Below are positions 33,129 to 45,303 of a stretch of DNA of 64,000 bases, in pieces. How positions within the stretch are numbered: position 1 is the first letter of the stretch; every line of letters starts with the position of its first letter. A model generated the notes under the pieces. That model had not been told where the DNA came from. It ran no database searches and saw nothing but the letters and a program-made list of their open reading frames with translations. The translations under genes and the position numbers were made by a program. Origin of the DNA: Rosellinia necatrix (taxonomy: Eukaryota; Ascomycota; Sordariomycetes; Xylariales; Xylariaceae); NCBI GenBank assembly GCA_021209875.1, contig JAGYVD010000002.1, forward strand, positions 5,704,001 to 5,768,000, in the 5' to 3' direction.

Positions 33129-34595
33129 ATGGAGCCGATTCCAGGCCCGCCCGGCTGGCCGTTGATCGGCAACTTGTTGGATGTCGACCTCAACAACACC
33201 ATGCAGAGCTTCATGACCCTGCACGAGCAGTGGGGTCAAATCTACAAGCTCCGTCTCGGTGGTACTGACAGAATCATCATTTGCTCTCAAGAGCTCGTGA
33301 ACGAGGTATGCTCACGCAAGGAGTTCGTCAAGCACATCATGGGCTCGATAGGGGCTCTATCGGCAGTGCTCCCCCATGGCCTATTCACAGCCGACTCAGC
33401 TCAGGAAAGCTGGGGACGAGCCCGCCGAACGTTAAACCCCGCGTTCACGCCCGCTTCGGTCAAGAAGATGTTTGATGAGATGCTCGACATCACATCACAG
33501 CTGGCGTTGAAGTGGGCGCGACACGGCCCTGACAGCGAGATCGATGTCTCGGCCGATTTCATGCGCTTGACGCTCGACACTATCGCGTTGACTGCCATGG
33601 ACACTCGCTTCAACTCGTTCTACCACGACGAGTTCCACCCCTTCGTGCGGCGTTTTGGCGCCATCTTCACCGAGATCCAGCGGCGTTCGAACCGGCCGGC
33701 GTGGTACACGTGGATGCAGTGGACAGCCAACCGCCAATTCGACGAGAACAGCGCGTTCCTCAGGTCTTTCTGCGCGGAGGTCCTTGCCAGGCGACGCCGG
33801 TCGGAGAGCGAACGCGTCGTCGACAGACAGGACGTGTTCACGGCCATGCTGCACCGGCAGGACCCCGTCACGAGCAAGCAGCTCACCGACGACATGATCA
33901 TCGACAACATGATCACGTTCCTGTTCGCCGGCCACGACACGACGGCGGGCCTGCTCTCGTTCCTCGTCCTGAACCTGCTCCGCAACCGAGACGCCTACGC
34001 CAAGGTGCAGGAGGAGGTCGACCGCGTGCTCGGGGGCGGGGCCATGACGGTCGACCACCTCCACGCGCTGCCGTACGTCAGGGCGTGCCTGATGGAGTCG
34101 CTGCGGCTCGACCCGCCGGCGCAGATGATCGCGGTGACGCCGCTGGTCGACGACGGGTCGCCCGTCGTGCTCGGGGGCCGGTACGCGATCCGCCGCGGCC
34201 AGTCGGCGCTGGTCTCGATCCCCGCGCTGCACCGCGACCCGGCCACGTTCGGGGGCGACGCGGGCGCGTTCCGGCCCGAGCGGATGACGGAGGCCGCCGT
34301 CCGGGCGCTGCCCCGCAACGCCTTCAAGCCGTTCGGCCACGGCCCGCGCAACTGCATCGGCAGCGACTTCGCCCTGCAGGAGGCCACCGTCGCCGTCGCC
34401 GTCCTGTTCCAGAAGTTCGACCTCGCCCTCGTCGACCCGGACTACCGGCTGCGGTACCAGCCGAGCCTCAACCGCAAGCCCGAGAACCTGCGCATCTTCG
34501 CCCGCCTGCGGCCCGGGGTCGACGTCCTGTCCCTGCACCGGGACTTGTTCACCCCTGCGAAGAAGCAGGGGGGCGAAATGATGCAGGCGAAATGA
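33129..34595 (+). CDS. Cytochrome P450, CYP505-like heme domain only
   Basis: Single-exon gene, 488 aa. Heme-thiolate monooxygenase. It starts directly at the proline-rich hinge (PIPGPPGWPLIGNLLDVD) with no membrane anchor, a trait of the CYP505/P450BM3-like group. Hallmarks: I-helix FAGHDTTAG (about residues 263-271), ExxR in ESLRLDP (about 324), the PERF-like FRPERMTE (about 380) and the heme-binding loop FGHGPRNCIG with the Cys ligand at about residue 406. Members of CYP505 (for example Fum6 of the fumonisin pathway) are fused to a C-terminal FMN/FAD reductase. Here the protein stops about 80 residues after the heme loop, and no reductase sequence follows in the 1.5 kb before the PKS. It would need a separate reductase. 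It is likely to oxidise the PKS product. GC content rises strongly through the 3' half. Confidence 0.92.
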   Translation: MEPIPGPPGWPLIGNLLDVDLNNTMQSFMTLHEQWGQIYKLRLGGTDRIIICSQELVNEVCSRKEFVKHIMGSIGALSAVLPHGLFTADSAQESWGRARRTLNPAFTPASVKKMFDEMLDITSQLALKWARHGPDSEIDVSADFMRLTLDTIALTAMDTRFNSFYHDEFHPFVRRFGAIFTEIQRRSNRPAWYTWMQWTANRQFDENSAFLRSFCAEVLARRRRSESERVVDRQDVFTAMLHRQDPVTSKQLTDDMIIDNMITFLFAGHDTTAGLLSFLVLNLLRNRDAYAKVQEEVDRVLGGGAMTVDHLHALPYVRACLMESLRLDPPAQMIAVTPLVDDGSPVVLGGRYAIRRGQSALVSIPALHRDPATFGGDAGAFRPERMTEAAVRALPRNAFKPFGHGPRNCIGSDFALQEATVAVAVLFQKFDLALVDPDYRLRYQPSLNRKPENLRIFARLRPGVDVLSLHRDLFTPAKKQGGEMMQAK

Positions 34596-36101
34596 TGCCG
34601 GCGAAATGACGAGTTTACTTTTACTTGTGATCCCTGAAGAATGTTATTGTACTGCTATCCGAATGCATTGGTGTATCTACTGTATCTAGTTATAAGCGGT
34701 GTGTGCACTGACTGCCGTGTGGCTGTCTGAGCTGACCGTCTAAGCTGCCTATCTACGTAAATTGGCTTGTTTAATTCATTGTATTTTACCACACAAGTCT
34801 CCCAGTTCACGAATATGATCATTTTCATTTCATTTGAAGAACTCATATCTATCGTTCTAGTGTACATAGTGTACCTAGTTAGTTACCTTTTCGACCTACT
34901 GAGTAGTGTATGCATAGCGCTTCATCCTCCGCCGCATAGCGTTGCGCTAGCCATCTTACGATCTGGCATCTCAAGGCAGTCTTGTTTGCCGATGTTGCAT
35001 GGAGAGGCAGCTCTGAACCCCTGTCGAGTGCCGGAGCTGAACTGCACGGCACAAATCTAGAACGGCCCTAGAGCACGCTAGCGAGGGTGCGTGCTAGCGG
35101 ACGCTAGCGCTATGGATATCACGCCCCGGTCGGCTCTAACACCGTTGGCGGTGGCGTGTGCCCAGGCTTGCCAGGGCTCTTGGGGGGCCCGCATTAGGCT
35201 AAGCGTTCGCTTGTGGCTTGACTGCCTCCTCTCTCTCGATTCGTCCACCAGGCCCTTCCGACGTCGTTTTTCGCACTCCGGCCATCGTCAAAGTCTGCCC
35301 CTCCCATCTGCCTCCTCATCGCACCCAGGTCAGGACGCACGCTAACAGCGCTTCTACAGCGCATTGCCGGCGTCCACGTAACCCACACGCCTCTCCGTGC
35401 GTCGAGGAAACCTATTAGCACCTCCCTCTTTCCACCAGACCAGGCATTCTCAAGCAGCCCGCCTTGCCGGGGCTTCCTCGGCTCCTGTTGCGACACGCCG
35501 AGTCGACAGGCATCGCTCTGGCGCGAAGCCACATGCGTGTCATCTGCCGAGCGAACCCGGCTCCTTCGCCCATCATGGATCTATCTATCTGCTACGCTGG
35601 AAAGCCCTATGGCTAATCACTTGCACCATCGTGCGAGGAGCTGACCTGGCTCACGGTCGTTCAGTGGTCAGCAGCAATATTACCACCCTATCCGCCGCTC
35701 AGGCGGGCATTGTTGGCCGGGATGCCGACTCGATGCACACTCGTAGCTGGCCCTTGCCTTGGTGTCGTGACTATGGGCCCGGGCTATTTTGCATATCCGC
35801 GTACGGCAGGTTCATACGTAGGCTCAGGCATCAGCCTTCATCCCAATTCCCGGCAGTAGGTGCGTCGACGCGGCAAGAAACGCATAACGTGAGTCACCCG
35901 GTTTTAGAACTAGGACCATCTTATCGGTGCACGCTCGAAATAGAAATAGAAATCGCCTTGTATCCTCCGGTGGAGCTCGTAATTTGAATACTTTTATATC
36001 CATATACATGCGCCTGCCGGTTTTGTGAGCCACGTAGCAAGGGAACAGACTAACTACCCTACTACACTCTTCCCTCTCACTTTATTTTGAAGATCATCGC
36101 C
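34596..36101. other. P450-PKS intergenic region
   Basis: 1.5 kb holding the P450 3' end and the PKS promoter. CGCTAGCG-type words recur at about 35070-35112, some in inverted orientation. A 196-codon open frame at 35397-35987 has no protein-like features, and no flavodoxin or reductase remnant is visible. Confidence 0.55.
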
Positions 36102-39100
36102 ATGGCTGACGTCGTCGGGACAGCGAGCGATTATGATCACGGCGTTCTATCGCCAAATCTGCTGGCCATGGACACCGAATCTACGGCTAGTCTTCCCACG
36201 ACAGATTCTTATTCTGCATCAGATGATATTCCCAAAACTAAGGGGCCGGTCCCCATAGCTATCTGTAGCATGGCTACACGCCTCCCCGGGGGGATCAGTT
36301 CGGCCGAGCAGCTCTGGGAATTCCTGCTCAATAAACGCGATGGGTGTGCTCGTATCCCGCCTGAACGGTATACGACAGGCCGGGCTCAGGAGGATGCTAC
36401 ATCTAATGGTGAAGAGCCGGCCAATGGCATAGACTCGGAGAAGCCTCACTGGAAAACACATGGTTATATGCTCGATCATGTCGACCTTGCCGCCTTCGAC
36501 TCGGCTCTTTTCTCCATGACGCGAGCAGAGTTAGCCATTTTGGATCCGCAACAGCGCATACTCCTGGAACTGACCCGGTAAGTCATGTCCCGGAAGAGTC
36601 GGTGTCGTCCCTACGGATTCTGACTTTGAATTGAAGAGAATGTTTTGAGAGCGCAGGCGAAACATCATGGCGCGGAAAGGACGTGGGAGTTTACATCGGC
36701 ACATTCGGAGAAGACTGGAACGACCTACAGTATCACGATCGGCAAGATCTCCATCTTTATAAACTAACCGGCGCCGGCGATTTCGTTTTGTCTAATAGAA
36801 TTTCTTATGAATATGACTTAAAAGGGCCGAGGTGAGTACTTTGTCGCTTGACATGTTGCTTGATATCTGCTAACAACGCTACAGTTTGGTGTTGAGAACG
36901 GGGTGTTCGGCGTCTTTATATGGCCTTCATCTGGCCTGTCAAGCTTTGCAGACGGGTGAAATACCCAGCGCACTCGTGGGAGGGTGTAATATGATAATGA
37001 ATCCATCAAGTGAGATCAATGGTTACACATTGAAGTCTAATTTCGAGGCTAACTAAGGATGCGCTTCAGAGGTCGAGACCATGTTCAATGTTGGTGTACT
37101 AAGCAAGGGAGCCTCATCTCGGTCATTTGACGCTGATGCGGACGGTTACGCTCGTGCGGAGGCTGTCAGCATGATATATGTCAAAAGGCTCGACGACGCT
37201 CTTCGCGATGGGAACCCCATTCGCGCAATAATCCGTTCAACTGCTAGCAACTGTGATGGCAAAACCCCTGGCTTGACGAAACCTAGCCGTGAGGCCCAGT
37301 ACGTATTCCCGAAATCTTTGTAGTGCAGGTCTGCTGCTCCACGACCCCTATACACGCGAAACCATTCAGGTTGAGCAATCTTTAAAACCTCGAGAGAAGA
37401 TTTCTAACGTTTGTCTATCGCAGTGAAACCCTTATCCGTGCCTCATACGCGGCCGCTGGCCTTGAGAATGAACTACATAGGACGGGTTTCTTCGAGTGCC
37501 ATGCTACCGGCACCTCTAGCGGTGATCCTGAAGAGGCAAAGGCAGTTGCCGACGTTTTCGGTCAAGGGGGTGGTGTTTATATCGGATCCGTCAAGGTATG
37601 TGCTATGGCAAGACTTCCTGACATCACGCGACACTGGCTGACTCTATTCACAGCCAAACCTGGGCCATTCCGAAGGCGCATCTGGGCTCACATCACTTCT
37701 CAAATGTATTATGGCATTAGAGAACAAAATAATCCCCCCCAATATTAAATTTCAAAAGCCAAATCCTAATAGTAATTATCCAGCTACACCTTTGTAAACG
37801 TGATAAGGCACTAATAGGTCTATAGTACCGTTCGATGAAGGTGATCTACGTGTACCAACGGAGCCTATTCCGTGGCCGCAAGACCGCGACGAGCGCGCTA
37901 GTATCAATTCATTTGGCGTCGGTGGCGCCAACGCCCATGTTATTATAGATTCCGCCGCTGAATTTGGTATCGGGGGGACTGCCAGGGAGGCTCCAAGGGG
38001 CAACCGCCTTGTAGTCTTCACTGCCAATGATCTCGAATCAGCTCGCCGTGGAAGTCAGGAGTGTAGTAGTTTCATTACTGACTACCCCGACAGACTCAAT
38101 GATGCTGCATACACCCTAGGAAAACGGCGCGAGCATCTTCCTTACCGGGCATTTGCTGTCGTCGATAGTGCGAATAACAAAGATGTTGTGTTTTCTCCTC
38201 CGGCGAAAACAAACCTAATCACGCCAAAACCCGTGTTTATTTTCACGGGCCAAGGAGCCCAATGGCCGACTATGGGTGCAGCATTATTATCGGAATATCC
38301 CACAGCGATGCACGATCTTAAAGTCATGGAGCAGGCTCTTGCGACACTAGGGCAAGACCTCGCTCCAAACTGGAGCCTTGCAGGTAAGCGATCATCTCAG
38401 ATTAATATATACAGTTGACTAAATAGCATCTATAGAGGAGCTGCTGCGGCCGAAAGAGTCGAGCCAAGTTTATAAAGCTGAATTTTCACAGCCTCTCTGC
38501 ACTGCGGTTCAGATGATGGTGGTAAATATTCTCCGAGACTGGGGTGTTATGCCTGCTGCTGTTCTCGGCCATTCAAGTGGCGAGATTGCCGCAGCATATG
38601 CATCTAGCGCCCTGACTATGCAAGAGGCTATCATTTCTGCTTATCTCCGTGGGAGGGCCACAAAGGGGTCGACTGACACTCCAGGAGCCATGGCAGCTAT
38701 CGGTCTCGGTTCGTCCGATATACAGCCATACTTGGTCGATGGTATTGTGATTGCCTGTGAAAACAGCCCTTCTAATACAACCTTATCTGGCGACGAAGAT
38801 AAGGTTGTTCAAGTCATTGAAGCAGTAAAAGTAGACCACCCTGATGTGATTGCGAGACGTTTGCAGGTGGACATGGCATATCATTCACGTGAGAGATACT
38901 CCTATTTTCGCCTCATATTATGATTAGAACTGATTTTATTCTTTTTATCACAGACCACATGAAAAAGATCGGCGAGCGATACGAACAGCAGCTCTCGCCT
39001 CACGTATCTAGTAAACCAGCTAGGGTCCCATTCTTCTCAACAGTGACAGGGAACATGGCGATGGGCGATTCGCTAGATGCGTCGTATTGGCGCTCTAACC

Positions 39101-42100
39101 TTGAATCACCAGTTCTCTTCAACACGGGTGTCAAAGAGTTGCTTGAATTTCAGGGTCACAACGTTATCCTTGTTGAAGTCGGCCCGCATTCCGCGCTTTC
39201 GGGGCCCCTGCGCCAAATATTGAGTCATCTAAAAGCCCAACAAGCTCTATATCTCCCGACCCTAGTGCGTTCTCAGGACGACAGCGTAGCACTACTGAAC
39301 ACTGTGGGCCAACTCTTTTGCAAAGGTTTAAGGGTTCGGTTTGATTCCATCAATCCACCTGGTCGTGTTTTGCACACCTTGCCTAGCTATCCGTGGAATC
39401 ATGAGACACGATATTGGTATGAAAGTCGCGTCTCGCGGGAATACCGAGGGCGCCACTTCCCACATCATCCAATCATCGGTAGCCGGGTCGTCGAGGTGAG
39501 CCCGTTGGAGCCCACCTGGCGGAATATGTTACGATTAGACACTATCCCATGGTGCCAGGATCATAAAATTGGCAGCGATGTGGTATTTCCCGGCACCGGA
39601 TACCTGGCCATGGCAGCTGAGGCTATGAGGCAACTTTCCGGGGCTGAAGACGTATCATTGCGCCAAATCACGATTGCATCCGCATTACTCCTAGGCCCCG
39701 AACCGACAGAAGTCATCTTATCGATGCGCCCTCAAAAGTTGACTAATAGTCTCGACTCTTCTTGGTATGAGTTTTCTTTATCGTCTTATGACGAACTATC
39801 AAATTCATGGACAAAGCATTGTTTCGGCCATGTGAAAGCAGGCGGCGGGAACATTCCCGAGCGAACAGCACCCATCGCTCATCTCCCGAGAGAAGTCGAG
39901 CCTGCATATTGGTATAAGGCTATGCGTAGTGTCGGTCTCAACTACGGACCACAATTCCAAGGATTGGGTCGTATCTCTACGCATCTCATGCAAAACGTTG
40001 CTATCGCAGACTTGCGCCTCGACGCTGTTGCTGAGCCCGAACCACAAGATCACGCTGTCTACTACCTTCATCCAGCAAGCTCGGATGCCTGCATGCAGCT
40101 CCTATCGGCCGCTGCATCACGGGGTCAAGCTCGCTCGTTCCATCGTAAAGCCGTGCCAACCTATATCGGAGAGGCGTATTTCAAGGGCCCCCAGGGTGCT
40201 GTTACTGTTGAGGCAGCAGCGGATGTTCTACCGAATGGGGCTATCGTGGGAACATGCATTGGGGCCGACTCTACTAACGCTGTGGTGATGCAGCTAAAAG
40301 ATGTGAAGCTGACGCCTCTTGATGACGGGGACGCTCCAGTCGAAGACACGCACGCCGGTGGCCGAGTGCTTTGGCAACCGGACATTGACTTCCAGGATGC
40401 CAGTCAACTGCTACATTCCCATAAAGAGGTCCGGGAGGCATATTTCAGACTACAACGGCTCGTACTCCTTTGTTGTATCTCTGCGCAGGATGAGTTGGAT
40501 GGTAAAGATATTCCAGTCACAGAAATACAGCCTCATCTAACGAAGTACCGAGAGTGGGTTTCCGAGCAAGTTAGACTGGCGAAAACGGAGGGATACCCGC
40601 TCCTAAATGCAGCAGAAGTAAGTGAGCTACTTCAACTGTCACCTGAAGCACGGCCGAATCGCATTGCAGAGTATCTGCAGCTTGTCCTCGAGACAGAATA
40701 TGCAACAATCGGCAAGACTGTCCACCGCATATATGAGTCTTTGGGTGGTATCTTGTCTGGCGAAGTAGATGGCCTAGAGATTCTTCGTCAAGACGATGCG
40801 CTGGCTGAGATCTACGGACTCGGAAATCAATGGGACTACGGACCTTGGCTCCGTCTCTTGAGCCACCGAACACCCCATCTTCGGATCCTAGAGATTGGGG
40901 CGGGTACGGGAGCTACCACCGACGTCGTGCTCCGAGGCCTCGACACATTTTATTCTTACACTTATACGGATGTCTCTGCCGGGTTTTTCCCAGCTGCGAA
41001 GGAACGCTTCGGCCAATCTGGTTCCCGTATGCAGTTTCAGACACTTGATATTGCCTCGGATCCTTTAGAGCAGGGGTTTGCGGCAAATTCCTTTGACCTG
41101 ATCATCGCCGCCAACGTTCTACACGTCACACCGAATATTGGGGAGACGCTGGCTAATGTTCGTAAGCTCTTGCGCCCAACTGGAAAGCTCTTACTACAGG
41201 AGATGTACATGACCGTGAAATGGCTCAACTTCATAATGGGACCCCTCCCTGGGTGGTGGTTAGGTGAGGAGGATGGAAGAAGCGAAGAGCCATACGTATC
41301 TCCCGAGAGATGGGCTCAGGAACTTCTGACTGCTGGCTTTTTGGCCCCGGAGGCATCGATTTTCGATGATCAGGTACCATTCCAGGCCAATGTCACGATG
41401 GTTGCTTCTCCCGATATTACATTAGAAGCGAGTCCTCCGGTTTACCTCCTCTCGGGGCATCCGGAGGGCGAGATTGCGATGAATATTTCTGCTTCGCTTC
41501 GAAACTTGGGGCTGCAGATCGAAAATATTGGGCTCTCCGATAAACCTCAGGGATTCGTCATTTCAATCTTAGATTTGGAAGGGAGGTCCTTTTTACAAAA
41601 CATATCCCCCGATATATATGCTCGGTTCAGAGACTTCTTATCTGAGTTAACAGCATTGGGGATGCTGTGGCTCTCAAAACCAAGTCAGATCAACTGCTCG
41701 GACCCCCAATACTCTGCGATTCTCGGGTTTCTACGGGTAGTGCGCAATGAAACGGGCGCATCCTTGTGCACGCTGGAGCTTGATGACACAAAGTCTGCCA
41801 AGGCCTGGCAGACTGTCGTTCAAGTTTATCAGAAAATTCGCAAGACGCGTGCTGTAGAACGAGATGGCCTAGCCGATCCGGACTGCGAGTTTGCTTATTC
41901 AGGTGGCACCATCTACCTCCCACGGTTTCGCTGGATCTCAGTGAGCGATGAGCTAACCGCCCAACCGGAAGTGGTGCAGACATATAAGCGATTAGAAATT
42001 GGGAAAAGAGGTTCGCTGAAATCACTGCAATGGATTGAGAGACCACTGCGGGATGACTTGACGGGCGAGGAGGTGTATGTGGACATCCGAGCCGTGGGCA

Positions 42101-44352
42101 TGAATTTCAAGGTATGTAAACCGGCATTATTCTTATCTTGTGTCCCTTCCTTCCCTCGCCTCGCGCATCTATTAACACCAACGCTCCAACGTTAATAGGA
42201 TACACTCATCGCCATGGGGGTCATTAATGGGCCAACAGAAGCGGGAGATGGTTTTGGTGTAGAGTGTTCTGGGGTGATTCGTGCCGTTGGACCCGATGTC
42301 ACGGATTTTGTGGTGGGTGAGCGCGTCATGGCTATCACATCTGACGCATATGCTACTACAACAAGGACCGCTGCGTCACGTTGTATAAAGATGCCGGATG
42401 ATCTGAGCTTCGAGGAAGCCGCAAGCATGCCATGCGTCTACCCGACGGTCATCCATGGACTCATCAATCTGGCAAGACTAGAGAAGGGACAGACTGTCTT
42501 GATTCATTCAGCGTGCGGAGGTATCGGCATAGCAGCTATGCATATTTGTAATATGCTTGGCATCGACAAGATCTACGCGACCGTGGGAAGTGCCGAAAAG
42601 GTGCAGTACTTGATGGATACCTTTGGACTCCCGCGATCCCACATATTTTCATCGCGCGATGATAGTTTCCTTGCAGGCATCATGCGCAAGACGAACGACT
42701 GTGGAGTAGACGTCGTTCTCAATTCCTTGTCTGGAGAATTACTTCATGCTTCGGTAAGCCTCTAACCCTAATTGCCCCTATATAATACCCTTGCTAAACA
42801 CGACATATAGTGGAAATGTGTTGCCGAGTTCGGTAGTATGGTTGAGATTGGAAAGCGAGATTTCATAGGCCAGGGTCGGCTCGACATGGAGTCTTTCGAA
42901 GGTAATCGTGCATTTTTCGGTATCGAAATGTGGCCGATCATTACGAAACAGCCTCATCGTATCCGGAAGCTGAGCGAACAATTCATGGGATACTACCGCA
43001 CTGGTGTTCTCAAGCCTATTCAGCCAATCCGGGTTTTCGACGCAGTTGACATTGAGCCTGCCATCCGGACCATGCAGAAGGGACAACATATAGGCAAGCT
43101 TGTCGTCCGTATCCCCGAAGATACATCGTCAATCGGGGCAAGCCCCGCACGTCAAAAGTTCACATTGCGTGCGGATGCCTCGTATCTGCTTGTTGGTGGG
43201 CTCGGCGGTCTTGGTCGGTCTATCGCTATGTGGATGGTTGAAAATGGAGCCAAGCATTTAATCTTCATCTCTCGCAGTGGCGGTACAAAACCGCACGAAA
43301 TAGCCTTATTAAAGGCACTAGAAGGTTCCGGATGTACCGCTGACGTGGTGATGGGCAGTGTCACTGAGCTTGACAGCGTCGTCCGCGCTGTGGAACAGGC
43401 TCGAGCGCCGATTGCTGGAGTTATTCAACTATCTATGGTACTTCGCGATCATCTATTCGCCGACATGCCCTTTGAGGACTGGGGGGCCGTAATTCAGCCC
43501 AAAATCGAAGGTACCTGGAATCTGCATAACGCACTCGCTCGGCAGTCGTTGGACTTTTTCGTACTATTTAGTTCCTTTGCGGGTCTCATCGGACAGCGTG
43601 GCCAGGCAAACTATGCCTCAGCCAGCACGTTCCTCGACGCATTCGTACAGTTCCGTCATAGGATAGGACTCCCGGCGTCCGTGCTCGACGTGGGTGCCGT
43701 GGCCGATGTAGGCTTCGTGGCCGAACGACCCGATCTAATCCAATTCTTCAAGACGACATCACACTATTTCCTACAGGAGCAAGATGTCCTAGACTCGGTC
43801 GAACTCGCAATCAAGAAGTCTAAGCCCAGCCTATCAAAACCAAACGGATCGTTCGTGTCAGATAGCCAGATTGCGCTGGCTATGCGATCCACCATTCCAT
43901 TATCATCACCACAGAATCGAAATGTGTGGCGACGCGACGCGCGTCTAAGTTTGTATCATACTCTCGAGGCCGAAGCTGGTAGGGATGGAGCGGCGGCCGG
44001 AGAGACAACTGGGACAGGTGACAGCGACGAAGACGCAGAGATACGAAGGTTGCTGGCAGCAGCGGAAGCCGATCTATCCATCGTAACGCAAGACACCTTC
44101 ACCGAGCAACTCGCTCAACGCATCGGTGTTGCCTTTTTTAATTTTATGATGAAATCGATCGAGGAATTGGATATCAATGCGCCGTTCGCAAGCCTAGGCA
44201 TCGACTCGCTCGTCGCCATCGAGGTGCGCAACTGGCTCCGTTTAAGTCTCGGGATCGAGTTGTCAGTGCTGGAAATCATGCGTAGCGAGAGCTTACTGGC
44301 GCTGGCGAGGTTTGGAGCGAAGAAGTGGGCTTCGAAGCTAGCTGGGAAATAG
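36102..44352 (+). CDS. Highly reducing type I polyketide synthase
   Basis: Iterative HR-PKS, 2526 aa. Exons: 36102-36577, 36637-36831, 36885-37009, 37070-37298, 37424-37595, 37654-37771, 37826-38383, 38436-38888, 38954-42111, 42199-42753, 42811-44352; all phases agree. Domain order is KS-AT-DH-MT-ER-KR-ACP. KS: active Cys about 231 (LRTGCSASL), His about 368 ([11 protein letters not shown]) and 404 ([10 protein letters not shown]). [10 protein letters not shown] (about 577), Ser about 671 (GHSSGE). DH: His about 974 ([12 protein letters not shown]) and Asp about 1152 (SSDACMQ). C-Me[12 protein letters not shown] (about 1421). [13 protein letters not shown] (about 1931). [12 protein letters not shown] (about 2140) and YASAS (about 2281). 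ACP: Ser in GIDSLVAIE (about 2478). No thioesterase, reductase or condensation domain ends the protein. Every catalytic motif looks intact, so a reduced, methylated chain is expected. The locus also holds a P450 and an MFS pump. Product unknown. Confidence 0.96.
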
Positions 44353-45303
44353 GGAGTATTGGTATTGACATTTCAAGTTGGGTAACACGGTTCGGCGCGA
44401 TCAGGGCGGATTTGTTTCTGCGCCTATTCCTGTTATTTTACACTAGATATGTAAAACACTTTCACTCGTGTGGATTTGCCAGGCCGGCCGTGGCAGCACA
44501 CATACTAGATAAATGCCATATAGGTCATTTTAGCATCATGAAAACATCTTCTCCGTGTGATGCAGCTAGCCATGAACTCAGGTCCGCAAGGTTGATGTAG
44601 CGAAATTACTCAGCAGTCTCTCTTGACAAAACGAAAAGGACCACCTCCCAGCACGCGGAGCTTCCCTTGACCAGGATGGGCGCCTAGCCATCAAGGCTAA
44701 TGCCTAAAAGAGATACGGGCTAGATTGTCCCGGCTAAAGTGTGTAGCATGGCAATATCGCCTCGATGATGACGATGTGTGATTCTAGATGAGAGTAGGAA
44801 ATTGTCCTTGACTAGGATTTCCCGAGCGGCAATAATCGCCGCTTGGTCTTATACATTATGTCGTGCTTCGAGAAATCAAGGTGAGTGTTATGAAAGAGGC
44901 GTATTAAAACCGCAGACCGAATGTTGATAATCCGTCCATTATAGAAACGGCATGTGCGAGGTTGCAATGGCGAAGAACAGCCCAGCCAGGCCCACAATCA
45001 AACCCCAGAAGTCGATCGAAACAGCCGGATCGCCATAATACCCGGTCGCCAAACCAAACCGGAGCAGCGGGGACTACGGTATTTAGGGCTATATTGGGGG
45101 CAATCGAGACTCCGCAGAGAGTGTTATATAGAACGATGACACGTCGTCGTGGCTACTAAGCCAGGCGGAGGGGGGGAGTCGGAGACAAGACATCGCCAAC
45201 CTTCAGCCTTCAGACTCGACTAACACAACATCGAAGACAAAGAGAGGCGATTTCGTGTGAGTGAGGCCCTTCAAAGAGAAAAAAGAAGAAAAACACAAGC
45301 AAG
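44353..45303. other. Intergenic, PKS 3' end to CE15
   Basis: About 950 bases between plus-strand genes; no gene recognised. It contains the PKS terminator region and the CE15 promoter. Confidence 0.5.

Noticed and set aside
33495..34538. 347-codon open frame antisense to the P450
   Set aside because: Stops are rare here because of high GC; composition is Arg/Val/Gly/Asp noise and the sense strand encodes an unmistakable P450.
33701..34609. 302-codon open frame in another forward frame of the P450
   Set aside because: Same cause; extremely Arg/Pro-rich with no domain.
35397..35987. 196-codon open frame between P450 and PKS
   Set aside because: No motif, odd composition, no splicing or start-context support; probably chance.
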